DNA of 6,658 nt, taken from contig CAZCFQ010000120.1 of NCBI GenBank assembly GCA_964497955.1, positions 1-6,658 of the forward strand, written 5' to 3'. Below, one piece after another: positions 1 to 6,198 of this stretch. How positions within the stretch are numbered: the first letter of the stretch is position 1; every line of letters starts with the position of its first letter. A program made the translations under genes and the position numbers. A model generated the notes under the pieces. It worked only from the letters and a program-made list of their open reading frames with translations, searched no databases and was not told the DNA's origin. The stretch is from PWPR01 sp964497955 (lineage in GTDB: Bacteria > Bacillota > UBA994 > PWPR01).

Positions 1-296
1 CAAAAGATGCAGTAGTTATCAACGTAGGTAGAGGATCATTAATAGTTGAAGATGAACTAATTAAAGCATTAGAAAATGGACATTTAGCAGGTGCTGGTTT
101 AGATGTTTTTGCTAAAGAGCCACTCCATAAAAATAGTCCTCTTTGGGATATGCCAAACGTATTAATAAGTCCTCATTCAGGAAGTACAAGTGATAAAGAA
201 AATCGCAGAATTACTGATTTATTTATTGAAAACATTAAGAGATTTTTATCTAAAGATGTGTTGTTAAATGTATTAGATACAAAAAAAATGTATTAA
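1..296 (+). CDS. D-isomer-specific 2-hydroxyacid dehydrogenase, C-terminal part (5' end outside the window)
   Basis: The reading frame is open from the left edge (first full codon at base 3) to TAA at 294-296, giving 97 residues of the C-terminal part. They show the NAD-binding domain's NVGRG motif, LDVFAKEPL, and PNVLISPHSG. These supply the family's catalytic Arg (visible residue 10), Glu (39) and His (58), with the 29- and 19-residue spacings usual in these enzymes. The tail LLNVLDTKKMY is also family-like. Such cytoplasmic enzymes reversibly reduce 2-keto acids such as glyoxylate, hydroxypyruvate or branched-chain keto acids to D-2-hydroxy acids with NAD(P)H. The substrate cannot be told from this fragment. 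The N-terminal substrate-binding segment and most of the Rossmann fold are missing only because the window begins inside the gene. It ends 14 bases before a bidirectional terminator shared with the convergent gene on its right. Confidence 0.93.
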   Translation, partial: KDAVVINVGRGSLIVEDELIKALENGHLAGAGLDVFAKEPLHKNSPLWDMPNVLISPHSGSTSDKENRRITDLFIENIKRFLSKDVLLNVLDTKKMY

Positions 297-310
297 ACAG
301 TAAAATAAAG

Positions 311-346
311 AAAGACAGAGCGTTTTTTACTCTGTCTTTTATTACT
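311..346. terminator. Bidirectional intrinsic terminator between convergent genes
   Basis: A perfect 10-bp stem pairs AAAGACAGAG (311-320) with CTCTGTCTTT (330-339) around a 9-base loop. T-rich sequence follows on the + strand (TTTTATTA) and A-rich sequence precedes it (TAAAATAAAG), which is T-rich when read on the - strand. It sits between the stop codons of the dehydrogenase (+, 296) and the PanE-like gene (-, 392), so it can end both transcripts. Confidence 0.88.
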
Positions 347-391
347 AAACAATATATTTATTATTTTTAGCTCATATATAATAGGAAGGGT

Positions 392-1444
392 TTAATTTTT
401 TGGATATATACTCTTATCAAGATTGTATAAGTCATCTAAATTGGCTATATCCATAACTCGTTTACCATCTTCAAGGTCATGTATGATTTCTACAAGTAAC
501 TTATTAAGTGGGAGTTTTAAATTCAAAGCCTCACCTTGTTTAACTACTGCGTTGACTTGATAATCAACTTCTGTTTTTCTTTTCCTAACTGCAAGATCTC
601 TCCAGATACCTGATTTAGTCTTAAGGTTAACCCTATTAAAAGCTTCAAGTTTATCTAAGCTTTCATTAATAGCTTCCCAATTTCGTGGTGTAGTGAAACG
701 ATAAGCATCAGGATTATATCCGTTGAAACCATAGCATTTAATACCTTTAGCATCAGCAACCATAACAACCTCCGCTGCTAAGTTAGCTAATACACTACGA
801 TATTTTTCCATTGCATAAACATCAGCCATAGTTTCATCTACAACCGCTGTAGCAAATAGCTGAGATGCATATCCCATTTTACCCCAAAGATATCCAAAAA
901 TATTATCTGTAGCAGTAGAGTTTTCTAAAAAACTATTCTTCATTACTTCTGTTAAGTTAAGAACGCGTTCACTCATTGTACCATCTAGTTCTCCAAAATA
1001 CATTGCACCTAAGCCGCCATACATAATTAACCCAGGACCATGATAATCAGCACTAAAATTCACAAAAGAACCAACTGTTCTAGCTTCTCCTATCATGTCA
1101 GCGATTATATACTCTAAAAGTCCATTTTGCATAGAAACAACATAAGAGTTTTCATCCATATAGGGGATAATGGGTCTTAATGCGTCACGAGTATGTTGTG
1201 CTTTTGTACATAGTAATATTGCTTTTGGAGGTGAGTTATTAAACTCTTTAGCTAGGTCTTTTGGTAGTATTGCTGGTGCATTAATAATAAATTCTTCTCT
1301 GCCAGTAATTTTTAGGCCCGTTTCATTTATCTTGTCTACATGTTCTGCTACATTATCAACAAATAAAACATCATGACCAGTTTTGACCATATAAGCACCT
1401 ACAGTACCACCAATTGCACCAGCTCCGATAACAATATATCTCAT
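392..1444 (-). CDS. Ketopantoate reductase-like (PanE/ApbA family) NAD(P)-dependent oxidoreductase
   Basis: This 350-residue protein begins with a Rossmann dinucleotide-binding motif, GAGAIGG at residues 7-13, with an acidic D30 at the end of the second strand. Family landmarks follow: TKA at 80-82, MQNG at 105-108, a GPG turn at 136-138, WGK at 187-189 and TEVDY at 291-295 in the C-terminal helical domain. Classical members reduce 2-dehydropantoate to pantoate with NADPH in coenzyme A synthesis; related enzymes reduce other 2-keto acids. Here the helix after the catalytic Lys (K189) reads GYASQLFATA, without the two Asn residues of classical PanE, and the protein is about 50 residues longer, with an extra stretch around GFNGYNPDAYR (239-249). 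The family assignment is therefore firm but the substrate is not. An AAGGAGA site lies 6 bases before ATG. No pan genes are adjacent. It is probably monocistronic or read through from the zinc-ribbon gene upstream. Confidence 0.9.
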   Translation of the reverse strand: MRYIVIGAGAIGGTVGAYMVKTGHDVLFVDNVAEHVDKINETGLKITGREEFIINAPAILPKDLAKEFNNSPPKAILLCTKAQHTRDALRPIIPYMDENSYVVSMQNGLLEYIIADMIGEARTVGSFVNFSADYHGPGLIMYGGLGAMYFGELDGTMSERVLNLTEVMKNSFLENSTATDNIFGYLWGKMGYASQLFATAVVDETMADVYAMEKYRSVLANLAAEVVMVADAKGIKCYGFNGYNPDAYRFTTPRNWEAINESLDKLEAFNRVNLKTKSGIWRDLAVRKRKTEVDYQVNAVVKQGEALNLKLPLNKLLVEIIHDLEDGKRVMDIANLDDLYNLDKSIYPKN

Positions 1445-1450
1445 TTAATC

Positions 1451-1457
1451 TCTCCTT
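1451..1457 (-). promoter_or_regulatory. Ribosome binding site of the PanE-like gene
   Basis: On the - strand AAGGAGA lies six bases upstream of the ATG at 1444-1442. It fixes this start, which also places the Rossmann motif at the very N-terminus as expected for the family. Confidence 0.85.
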
Positions 1458-1696
1458 TTTAAATACCATTTAATTGTAGAACATATTACTTTATTCGATA
1501 TAATCTTTATAAACTCCTTCACAATAAGCTATGTTTATTGGTTAAAATTAAAAACTAGAGTGTTATAATTAGAAAAATTTTTAAATCCATTGTGCATATT
1601 TGTAATGTATGTGTATTTAATTTGAGATAATAACACCAGTACTATAAAGAGCTTTTAGATAGTGAATAGAAATTTATAAGTATTTGAAATTAATAA

Positions 1697-2029
1697 TTAT
1701 GAAGTTAAGTATCTCATAAGCAATATTGACATTATTAGTAGACCTCCAATAAATGCAATAATAATAATTCTAGAGAAAACTCTCTTAATAAGTCCATCTT
1801 CTTGCACAAAATTTGCTTCATAAGGTTTTTCGTTAGGGTGAGCTGTTAGGTATTCAACAGATAGTTTATAAGGATCCCCGCATTTAGGACAGTTTTTTAG
1901 TCCTCTTTCTACATTATATCCGCAATTTCCACATTCCCAAGTATCGGTTTTACTAGAGACTTTTGCTCCACAAGAGGTGCAGTAGTTTGTGCTTTCAGGT
2001 AGTTTTGCTGAACATGATTTACAATACAT
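1697..2029 (-). CDS. Small membrane-anchored double zinc-ribbon protein
   Basis: The 110-residue protein starts with two CxxC...CxxC zinc-ribbon units: C3/C6 with C17/C20, and C33/C36 with C47/C50. A linker follows (about 51-82), then one hydrophobic helix (about 88-105, rich in Ile and Leu) preceded by K82/R83/R87. The layout suggests two Zn2+-binding ribbons in the cytoplasm tethered by a C-terminal membrane anchor; topology is inferred from the basic residues before the helix. The first ribbon (MYCKSCSAKL...CTSCGAKV) is of the common 'zinc-ribbon domain' type found at the ends of many Firmicute membrane proteins. No enzymatic domain is present and the function is unknown. A strong AAGGAGG (2036-2042) lies 6 bases before ATG. 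It is divergent from trkH and 252 bases upstream of the PanE-like gene on the same strand. I see no clear terminator between those two, so co-transcription cannot be excluded. Confidence 0.85.
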   Translation of the reverse strand: MYCKSCSAKLPESTNYCTSCGAKVSSKTDTWECGNCGYNVERGLKNCPKCGDPYKLSVEYLTAHPNEKPYEANFVQEDGLIKRVFSRIIIIAFIGGLLIMSILLMRYLTS

Positions 2030-2035
2030 AATAGT

Positions 2036-2042
2036 CCTCCTT
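2036..2042 (-). promoter_or_regulatory. Ribosome binding site of the zinc-ribbon gene
   Basis: AAGGAGG on the - strand is a near-perfect anti-16S match six bases before the ATG at 2029-2027, supporting this small gene as real. Confidence 0.85.
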
Positions 2043-2048
2043 ATTAAA

Positions 2049-2076
2049 TTGCTTATAAATTTTTACTAAGTATAAT
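2049..2076 (+). promoter_or_regulatory. Possible + strand promoter far upstream of trkH
   Basis: TTGCTT (2049-2054) and a perfect TATAAT (2071-2076) are 16 bases apart. The -35 matches consensus in only three positions, and TATAAT is common in such AT-rich DNA. If active it would make a transcript starting near 2083 and running through two hairpins towards trkH. Confidence 0.3.
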
Positions 2077-2110
2077 TAATATTCTATCACTTTAAAAAGA
2101 TAAAAAGTAG

Positions 2111-2149
2111 CATTAAATGAATATCTGTTTTAAAAACCAGAATTTAATG
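2111..2149. repeat. Imperfect inverted repeat / hairpin
   Basis: The outer 8-bp arms CATTAAAT (2111-2118) and ATTTAATG (2142-2149) are perfectly complementary. Inside, TCTG (2124-2127) pairs with CAGA (2138-2141), continued by TTT/AAA with one bulged C. The arms are AT-rich, so chance is possible. On the - strand the hairpin is followed by CTACTTTTT. It could be part of an RNA leader on either strand. Confidence 0.4.
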
Positions 2150-2290
2150 AAAAAATTAATAATATTATGATTTTTAAGCGTTAGAAAGAAGCATAAATAT
2201 AAAGAAAGATGACATCTGAAATATAAAGCCAAAGGGAAACCAAGTTTAGAAGCAGAATAAGTTCTAATATATTGCAGAGTAGAGTTAATA

Positions 2291-2327
2291 AAAATCTTTA
2301 TGATATTAAAGGTTTTGATATTTTTTT
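2291..2327 (+). terminator. Possible intrinsic terminator (or attenuator) upstream of the trkH promoter
   Basis: AAAATCTTTA (2291-2300) pairs with TAAAGGTTTT (2307-2316) through ten pairs including one U-G, around a 6-base loop. GATA and then seven T (2321-2327) follow. The stem is weak in G+C. It lies before the best trkH promoter, so it would end a transcript started further upstream within the intergenic region rather than trkH mRNA from the proximal promoter. Confidence 0.45.
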
Positions 2328-2364
2328 ATAGAACTAATAAGTAATAAAACTAAAATAAAAATAG

Positions 2365-2392
2365 TTGGAATGCTTCAATACAGACTTATAAT
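2365..2392 (+). promoter_or_regulatory. Likely trkH-trkA promoter
   Basis: TTGGAA (2365-2370, four of six consensus) and a perfect TATAAT (2387-2392) are separated by 16 bases, a sigma-A-type arrangement. Transcription would start near 2399, leaving a leader of roughly 38 bases before the preferred trkH start. I see no operator or riboswitch in that short leader. Confidence 0.6.
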
Positions 2393-2426
2393 ATAAGCAT
2401 TAACACTTAATTATAAATAAAAGAAT

Positions 2427-2430
2427 GAGG
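2427..2430 (+). promoter_or_regulatory. Ribosome binding site deciding the trkH start
   Basis: GAGG lies six bases before ATG at 2437 and overlaps the upstream in-frame ATG at 2425. The upstream ATG has only an A-rich stretch (AAAAGA) immediately in front of it. The site therefore favours starting at 2437. Confidence 0.6.
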
Positions 2431-2436
2431 AATACT

Positions 2437-3915
2437 ATGAATAGACTAAAAACCATAATAAAAGTTACAAGCACATTGCTATATATCTTATCTATTCTAT
2501 TACTTATCCCTTTAGTAGTAGCCATGTTATATGATGAGTCTATGTTAATATATAAATCTTTCATTTATGCTGCACTTATATCTTTTTTATTGGCTACATT
2601 TTTCAAGATTTTTAGCAGAGATCATCGAGTAAGGATGAACTTAGCCTCTGCAATGATTCTTTGTACAATATCTTGGATATTAGTATCAATTATTGGTGCA
2701 ATTCCATTTGTGATTGGATTAAATAAAAGTTTGATTGATGCTTTATTTGAGTCAGTATCAGGCTTTACAACTACTGGTATAACTGTATTTCAAGGACTTG
2801 ATACAATGAGTAAAGCTTTAATCTTTTGGAGAAGCTTTATACAATGGCTTGGTGGTCTTGGAATATTGACTTTTTTTCTATTTGTTACAACAAGATCAGA
2901 GAGTGATTCTTGGCAGCTTTTTTCAGCTGAAGGACATAAAGTTAATTCTGCTAGACCAGTACCAAATGTATATAGGACTATAAAATACTTTTGGGCAATA
3001 TATGCTGCTTATACACTAATAGAGATTTTAATACTTTGGGGTTTAGGGATGAGCTCTTTTGATTCTATTATCCATAGTATGACAACTTTATCAACAGGAG
3101 GTTTTTCTTCTCATGATGCTTCAGTTGGATATTTTCAATTAGCAGGATATAAAAACTATATCTTAATGGAGTATACAATTATATTATTCATGTTTCTAGG
3201 TGGATTAAACTTTTTGGTTCATTATAGAATGATAAAAGAAGACCACTTATATATATTTAAAGATATTGAAGCTAAAACATTTATTAAGATAATAGTAGGT
3301 TTTTCAGCTCTAACATTTATAGGAATAGTAATAGCAAGGGGAGTAACTTTTGTTGCAATTGAAGAAACTATTAGAAAAATAGCTTTCCAAATGGTATCTG
3401 TAATAACCACAACGGGGTTTGGCACTGAGGATATTGGGAGCAGTTTTTTTCCTGCTATAGCCAAACAATTGTTTTTAGTATTAATGGTGATCGGTGGATG
3501 TGTTGGTTCTACTTCAGGTGGAATTAAGGTTTTTCGTATAGTTGTTTTAGGTAAATTATTAAAAAGAGAGGTTAAAAAAATTCCACTACCAAATAAAGCT
3601 GTTTTGCCTACAACGATTAATAACGTAAAAATAGGACGTGAAGAAATTTTAAGAATTACAGCGATTGTTTTTGGTTGGATACTTCTTATAATAGTTGGAG
3701 CAGGCATAACTGCATTGTTTTCTGATCTGGGGCCTTTAGAATCTTTTTCAGGAATGGCATCAGCTGTTGGTAATATAGGCCCATTTTATTTTTCGGTTAA
3801 TAAAATGGCATCGCTATCCTGGGTGATAAAATTAACATATATAGTCGGAATGTTAGCTGGTCGTTTAGAATTATTACCAATATATATTATTATTTCAAAA
3901 AGAGCATGGAAATAG
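2437..3915 (+). CDS. trkH: TrkH-type potassium uptake channel subunit
   Basis: The 492-residue integral membrane protein is the K+-translocating subunit of a Trk/Ktr uptake system. Four pore-loop repeats each carry a selectivity-filter glycine: GFTTTG (109-114), LSTGGF (218-223), ITTTGFGT (323-330) and VGNIGP (444-449). GGCVGSTSGGIKVFR, characteristic of the family, lies between filters three and four, and MLAGRLE stands near the C-terminus. Two extra N-terminal hydrophobic helices (about 8-60) and the length fit TrkH rather than the shorter KtrB. Potassium selectivity is inferred from the filter glycines. ATG at 2437 (MNRLKTIIKV) is preferred because GAGG precedes it; starting at the in-frame ATG at 2425 would add four residues. 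The stop codon is 12 bases before trkA, so the two are an operon and the encoded proteins form one transporter. The frame is intact and full length. Confidence 0.95.
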   Translation: MNRLKTIIKVTSTLLYILSILLLIPLVVAMLYDESMLIYKSFIYAALISFLLATFFKIFSRDHRVRMNLASAMILCTISWILVSIIGAIPFVIGLNKSLIDALFESVSGFTTTGITVFQGLDTMSKALIFWRSFIQWLGGLGILTFFLFVTTRSESDSWQLFSAEGHKVNSARPVPNVYRTIKYFWAIYAAYTLIEILILWGLGMSSFDSIIHSMTTLSTGGFSSHDASVGYFQLAGYKNYILMEYTIILFMFLGGLNFLVHYRMIKEDHLYIFKDIEAKTFIKIIVGFSALTFIGIVIARGVTFVAIEETIRKIAFQMVSVITTTGFGTEDIGSSFFPAIAKQLFLVLMVIGGCVGSTSGGIKVFRIVVLGKLLKREVKKIPLPNKAVLPTTINNVKIGREEILRITAIVFGWILLIIVGAGITALFSDLGPLESFSGMASAVGNIGPFYFSVNKMASLSWVIKLTYIVGMLAGRLELLPIYIIISKRAWK

Positions 3916-3921
3916 AGGGGG
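3914..3921 (+). promoter_or_regulatory. Ribosome binding site of trkA
   Basis: AGAGGGGG overlaps the last two bases of the trkH stop codon and lies six bases before the trkA ATG at 3928, allowing coupled translation of the two subunits. Confidence 0.7.
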
Positions 3922-3927
3922 ATTTAT

Positions 3928-4599
3928 ATGTATATTTTAATTGCAGGCGGTGGAGTTGTTGGTATTAGCATTACTAAAATTTTATCTAAAAATCACGATG
4001 TCGTTGTTATAGAAAAAGATTATGACAAATGCGAAACTATTTCTTCTAGATATGGAGCAATAGCTGTTAATGGAGATGCTACAAATCTAAACACCTTAAA
4101 AGAAGCAGGGGTAGAAAAGTGTGATTATGCTCTTGGGGTTATGCGTGAGGATTCTAGTAATCTTTTATTTGCATTGCTATGTAAGAACTTTGGTATAGAT
4201 AATATTTTTGTAAGAATGAGAGACCCTGATTATCGTACTGCTTATAAGCTTGCAGGAGCAACCAATATAGGGCATTCTGTAAGGATGATGGTTAATAAAT
4301 TTGTATATGATATTGAGAATCCAGAGATTAGAAGAGTAGTATCTCTCAGTAACGGAAAAGCTGAAGTATGTATTGTTACATTGAAAGATGATGTGAAGGC
4401 TACTGGTATGCAGATAATGGAGTTATCAAGAGGAAAAGGATTCCCTTTAGATGTAGTAATTGCTGGCATTTTTGACTTAGAAAATGATGAGTTTATTATA
4501 CCTAGGGGAAGTACTGTAATACCACCAGGTAGTCAGATTTTTCTTGTAGGGCCAAGCAAAGCTATCGAAAGAGCTTACCAGTTTCTATTAAAGAAATAA
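3928..4599 (+). CDS. trkA: TrkA/KtrA-type regulatory subunit of potassium uptake (single RCK unit)
   Basis: This 223-residue cytoplasmic protein gates the TrkH channel. An N-terminal RCK Rossmann domain (about 1-130) shows GGGVVG at 7-12, acidic E29 at the end of the second strand (VVVIEKD), and GDAT at 49-52, which are the nucleotide-binding (NAD/ADP/ATP) positions. A C-terminal RCK_C domain (about 135-221) follows, ending in the usual PRGSTVIPPGSQIFLVGP pattern. In the family, RCK_C can bind small ligands such as c-di-AMP; I cannot judge that here. The E. coli TrkA holds two such units in about 458 residues; this has one, as in KtrA, so it should assemble as a ring of identical subunits under the TrkH dimer. 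It is translated 12 bases downstream of trkH and is the last gene before the terminator at 4724. Confidence 0.94.
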   Translation: MYILIAGGGVVGISITKILSKNHDVVVIEKDYDKCETISSRYGAIAVNGDATNLNTLKEAGVEKCDYALGVMREDSSNLLFALLCKNFGIDNIFVRMRDPDYRTAYKLAGATNIGHSVRMMVNKFVYDIENPEIRRVVSLSNGKAEVCIVTLKDDVKATGMQIMELSRGKGFPLDVVIAGIFDLENDEFIIPRGSTVIPPGSQIFLVGPSKAIERAYQFLLKK

Positions 4600-4723
4600 A
4601 CAAGGATAAGAATCATTTATATATAAAGTTAGCGTATGTGTTTAGAAGAAAATATTTATTTTAAATTATTTACAAACACATTAGTAAAAATAATTATGGA
4701 TGATATTTATTGTTATTAAATGG

Positions 4724-4749
4724 CAGAGTGCAGTATTGCACTCTGTTTT
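4724..4749 (+). terminator. Intrinsic terminator of the trkH-trkA operon
   Basis: CAGAGTGCA (4724-4732) and TGCACTCTG (4737-4745) form a perfect 9-bp stem with a GTAT loop, followed directly by TTTT. It lies about 125 bases after the trkA stop and separates the operon from the peptidase gene. Confidence 0.88.
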
Positions 4750-4848
4750 AATAGATTTAAATCTTTAGAAATAGATGATTCAAAATGTATACAGTTATTA
4801 AATTTAATTAGATGATAACAAAAAATACTTAAGAAAACTGAAAACTAC

Positions 4849-4873
4849 AATCAAAAGCTATATGTTTTTGATT
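4849..4873 (+). promoter_or_regulatory. Hairpin/palindrome in the leader of the M20 peptidase gene
   Basis: AATCAAAAGC (4849-4858) pairs with GTTTTTGATT (4864-4873), nine Watson-Crick pairs and one G-U, around a TATAT loop. It ends six bases before the ribosome binding site. No T-tract follows, so it is not a terminator. It could be an operator on DNA or an mRNA element affecting translation or stability; the sequence alone does not decide. Confidence 0.45.
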
Positions 4874-4879
4874 AATGCT

Positions 4880-4888
4880 AAGGAGGAG
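4880..4888 (+). promoter_or_regulatory. Ribosome binding site of the M20 peptidase gene
   Basis: AAGGAGGAG is an excellent anti-16S match five bases before ATG at 4894 and fixes that start. Confidence 0.88.
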
Positions 4889-4893
4889 TAAAA

Positions 4894-6198
4894 ATGACAT
4901 TAAACAAAGATGAGTTTGAAAAAGAGTTAATATTTTATAGGCGAGATTTTCATAAATATGCTGAGACAAAATGGAGAGAGTTTAGAACAAGTTGTAAAGT
5001 GGCAAAAATATTGTTGAAACTAGGACTTGAAGTGCAGTTAGGAGAAAATATAGTATCTAAAGACTCTATATTTAACTATCCATCAAAAGAAGAAATTACT
5101 CTAGAAGTAAAAAGAGCAATAAAACAAGGGGGTGATGAAAATCTTATTAAGAAGATGAATGGATTAACAGGAGTTGTTGGGATAATAGAAACTAAAAAAA
5201 TAGGCCCAACTATTGCTTTTAGATTTGATATGGATGCTTTAGCTACAACTGAATCTAATGATAATAGTCATTTTCCAAAAAAAGAAGGCTTTAGATCAGT
5301 TAATGAAGGTTATTGTCATGCTTGTGGACATGATGGACATACTGCAATTGGTTTAGGAGTTGCAAAAAGATTGATTTCAATTAAGAATGAGTTAAGCGGA
5401 AAAATTAAGCTTATTTTTCAACCTTCTGAGGAAGGAGGAGGAGGTGCTAGAGGTATAGTTAACAAAGGTGTTTTAGACGATGTAGATTACTTTTTTGCAG
5501 CTCATATAGGTTTAACAAAGTTAAATGGACTTCCATTGAAATCAAGAGGCATTATTTGTGGTGTAAAAGATTTTTTAGATAATAGAAGATATAATGTTAA
5601 TTTCAAAGGAAAGCCTGCACATCCTTGTGGAGATCCACATATTGGTAAAAATGCATTATTAGCTGCTAGTACTGCTGCTCTTAATATTCATGCAATAGCA
5701 CCTCACAGTGAAGGAAAATTACGTGTCAATGTAGGAATACTAAAAGCAGGAGTCTCAAGAAATACTATAGCACCTAATGCATACATGGAACTTGAAATTA
5801 GGGGTGAAAATGAAGTTGTTGCTAGTTATGGGGAAGAAAAAATGCTATCGATAATAAAAGGAGCAGCATTAACCTATCAGCTTGATTATAGCATTGATCA
5901 CATAGGAAGCACACCTTCTGCAGAAAGTGATGATAAAGCTATTGATTTAGTTTTAAGTTGTGCCAAAGAGATCCCTTGGTTTAATGAATTTGAGCTAATA
6001 GGAAGTGTTGGAGGAACTGATGATGCCTCGGAGATGTTAAGAAAGGTACAAGAAAATGGAGGCTTTGGTAGCTACATAGGATTAGGATCAGAATTTGCAG
6101 CAGGCTTCCATCATAACGCTTTTGATTTTGATGAAGCTGTTATGTTACCTTCAGTTGAGCTTTTTGTTAAAATAGCGCGAAGCCTGCAAGAATACTAA
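4894..6198 (+). CDS. abgA: M20-family amidohydrolase, AbgA-like p-aminobenzoyl-glutamate hydrolase subunit
   Basis: The 434 residues match the length and, from memory, the motif pattern of E. coli AbgA (about 436): RRDFHKYAETKWREFRT near the N-terminus, FRFDMDAL (109-116), CHACGHDGHTAIGLG (141-155), IFQPSEEG (174-181), AAHIG (202-206), IAPHSEG...RVNVG and GFHHNAFDFDE (404-414). By M20D homology the two-metal site uses C144, H146, E180, H204 and H407, with E179 as general base; all are present. A lid/dimerisation domain occupies about 216-335. AbgA with AbgB splits the folate breakdown product p-aminobenzoyl-glutamate into p-aminobenzoate and glutamate in the cytoplasm. No abgB follows in the 460 bases after it, so it either works alone on an N-acyl amino acid-type substrate or has a distant partner. 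It appears to be a single-gene unit after the trk terminator. Confidence 0.88.
   Translation: MTLNKDEFEKELIFYRRDFHKYAETKWREFRTSCKVAKILLKLGLEVQLGENIVSKDSIFNYPSKEEITLEVKRAIKQGGDENLIKKMNGLTGVVGIIETKKIGPTIAFRFDMDALATTESNDNSHFPKKEGFRSVNEGYCHACGHDGHTAIGLGVAKRLISIKNELSGKIKLIFQPSEEGGGGARGIVNKGVLDDVDYFFAAHIGLTKLNGLPLKSRGIICGVKDFLDNRRYNVNFKGKPAHPCGDPHIGKNALLAASTAALNIHAIAPHSEGKLRVNVGILKAGVSRNTIAPNAYMELEIRGENEVVASYGEEKMLSIIKGAALTYQLDYSIDHIGSTPSAESDDKAIDLVLSCAKEIPWFNEFELIGSVGGTDDASEMLRKVQENGGFGSYIGLGSEFAAGFHHNAFDFDEAVMLPSVELFVKIARSLQEY

Larger units (their letters stand above)
2043..2364. other. Divergent intergenic region, no protein gene seen
   Basis: This very AT-rich stretch lies between the divergent zinc-ribbon and trkH genes. 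It holds a + strand promoter-like pair (TTGCTT at 2049, TATAAT at 2071), overlapped on the - strand by weak -10-like hexamers (TATACT at 2074-2069, TAGAAT at 2086-2081) that could serve the zinc-ribbon gene. It also holds an imperfect hairpin (2111-2149) and a hairpin followed by seven T (2291-2327). No riboswitch class could be recognised; in particular I see no conserved core of the c-di-AMP (ydaO) riboswitch often found ahead of potassium transporters. The only short frames, such as 17 codons from 2117, lack a ribosome binding site. Confidence 0.6.

Noticed and set aside
1170..1376. 68-codon + strand frame inside the PanE-like gene
   Set aside because: It is antisense to a well-supported gene and has no ribosome binding site or recognisable domain.
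1445..1696. Possible tRNA, repeat or terminator between the zinc-ribbon and PanE-like genes
   Set aside because: No cloverleaf, repeat array or stem with T-tract could be found; only short A/T palindromes expected by chance.
2117..2170. 17-codon + strand frame (starting MNICFKNQNL) that could be a leader peptide
   Set aside because: No Shine-Dalgarno sequence precedes it, its ATG lies within the AT-rich hairpin arm, and it shows no regulatory codon run.
2205..2245. Possible c-di-AMP (ydaO) riboswitch ahead of trkH, suggested by AAGCCAAAGGGAAACC
   Set aside because: The conserved core segments of that riboswitch and its pseudoknot arms are not present; the resemblance is limited to a few purines.
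3222..3707. 161-codon open frame on the - strand inside trkH
   Set aside because: It lies wholly within the certain trkH gene, lacks a ribosome binding site, and its hydrophobic Ile/Thr-rich composition is what the reverse complement of membrane-protein codons gives.
4242..4469. 75-codon - strand frame inside trkA
   Set aside because: It is a shadow of the intact trkA frame with no start signal of its own.
4636..4681. 8-base inverted repeat ATGTGTTT / AAACACAT after trkA
   Set aside because: The arms are 30 bases apart in very AT-rich DNA with no T-tract; the strong terminator at 4724 explains the end of the operon better.
4698..4766. 22-codon + strand frame overlapping the trk terminator
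   Set aside because: It reads through the terminator hairpin, has no ribosome binding site and resembles no protein.
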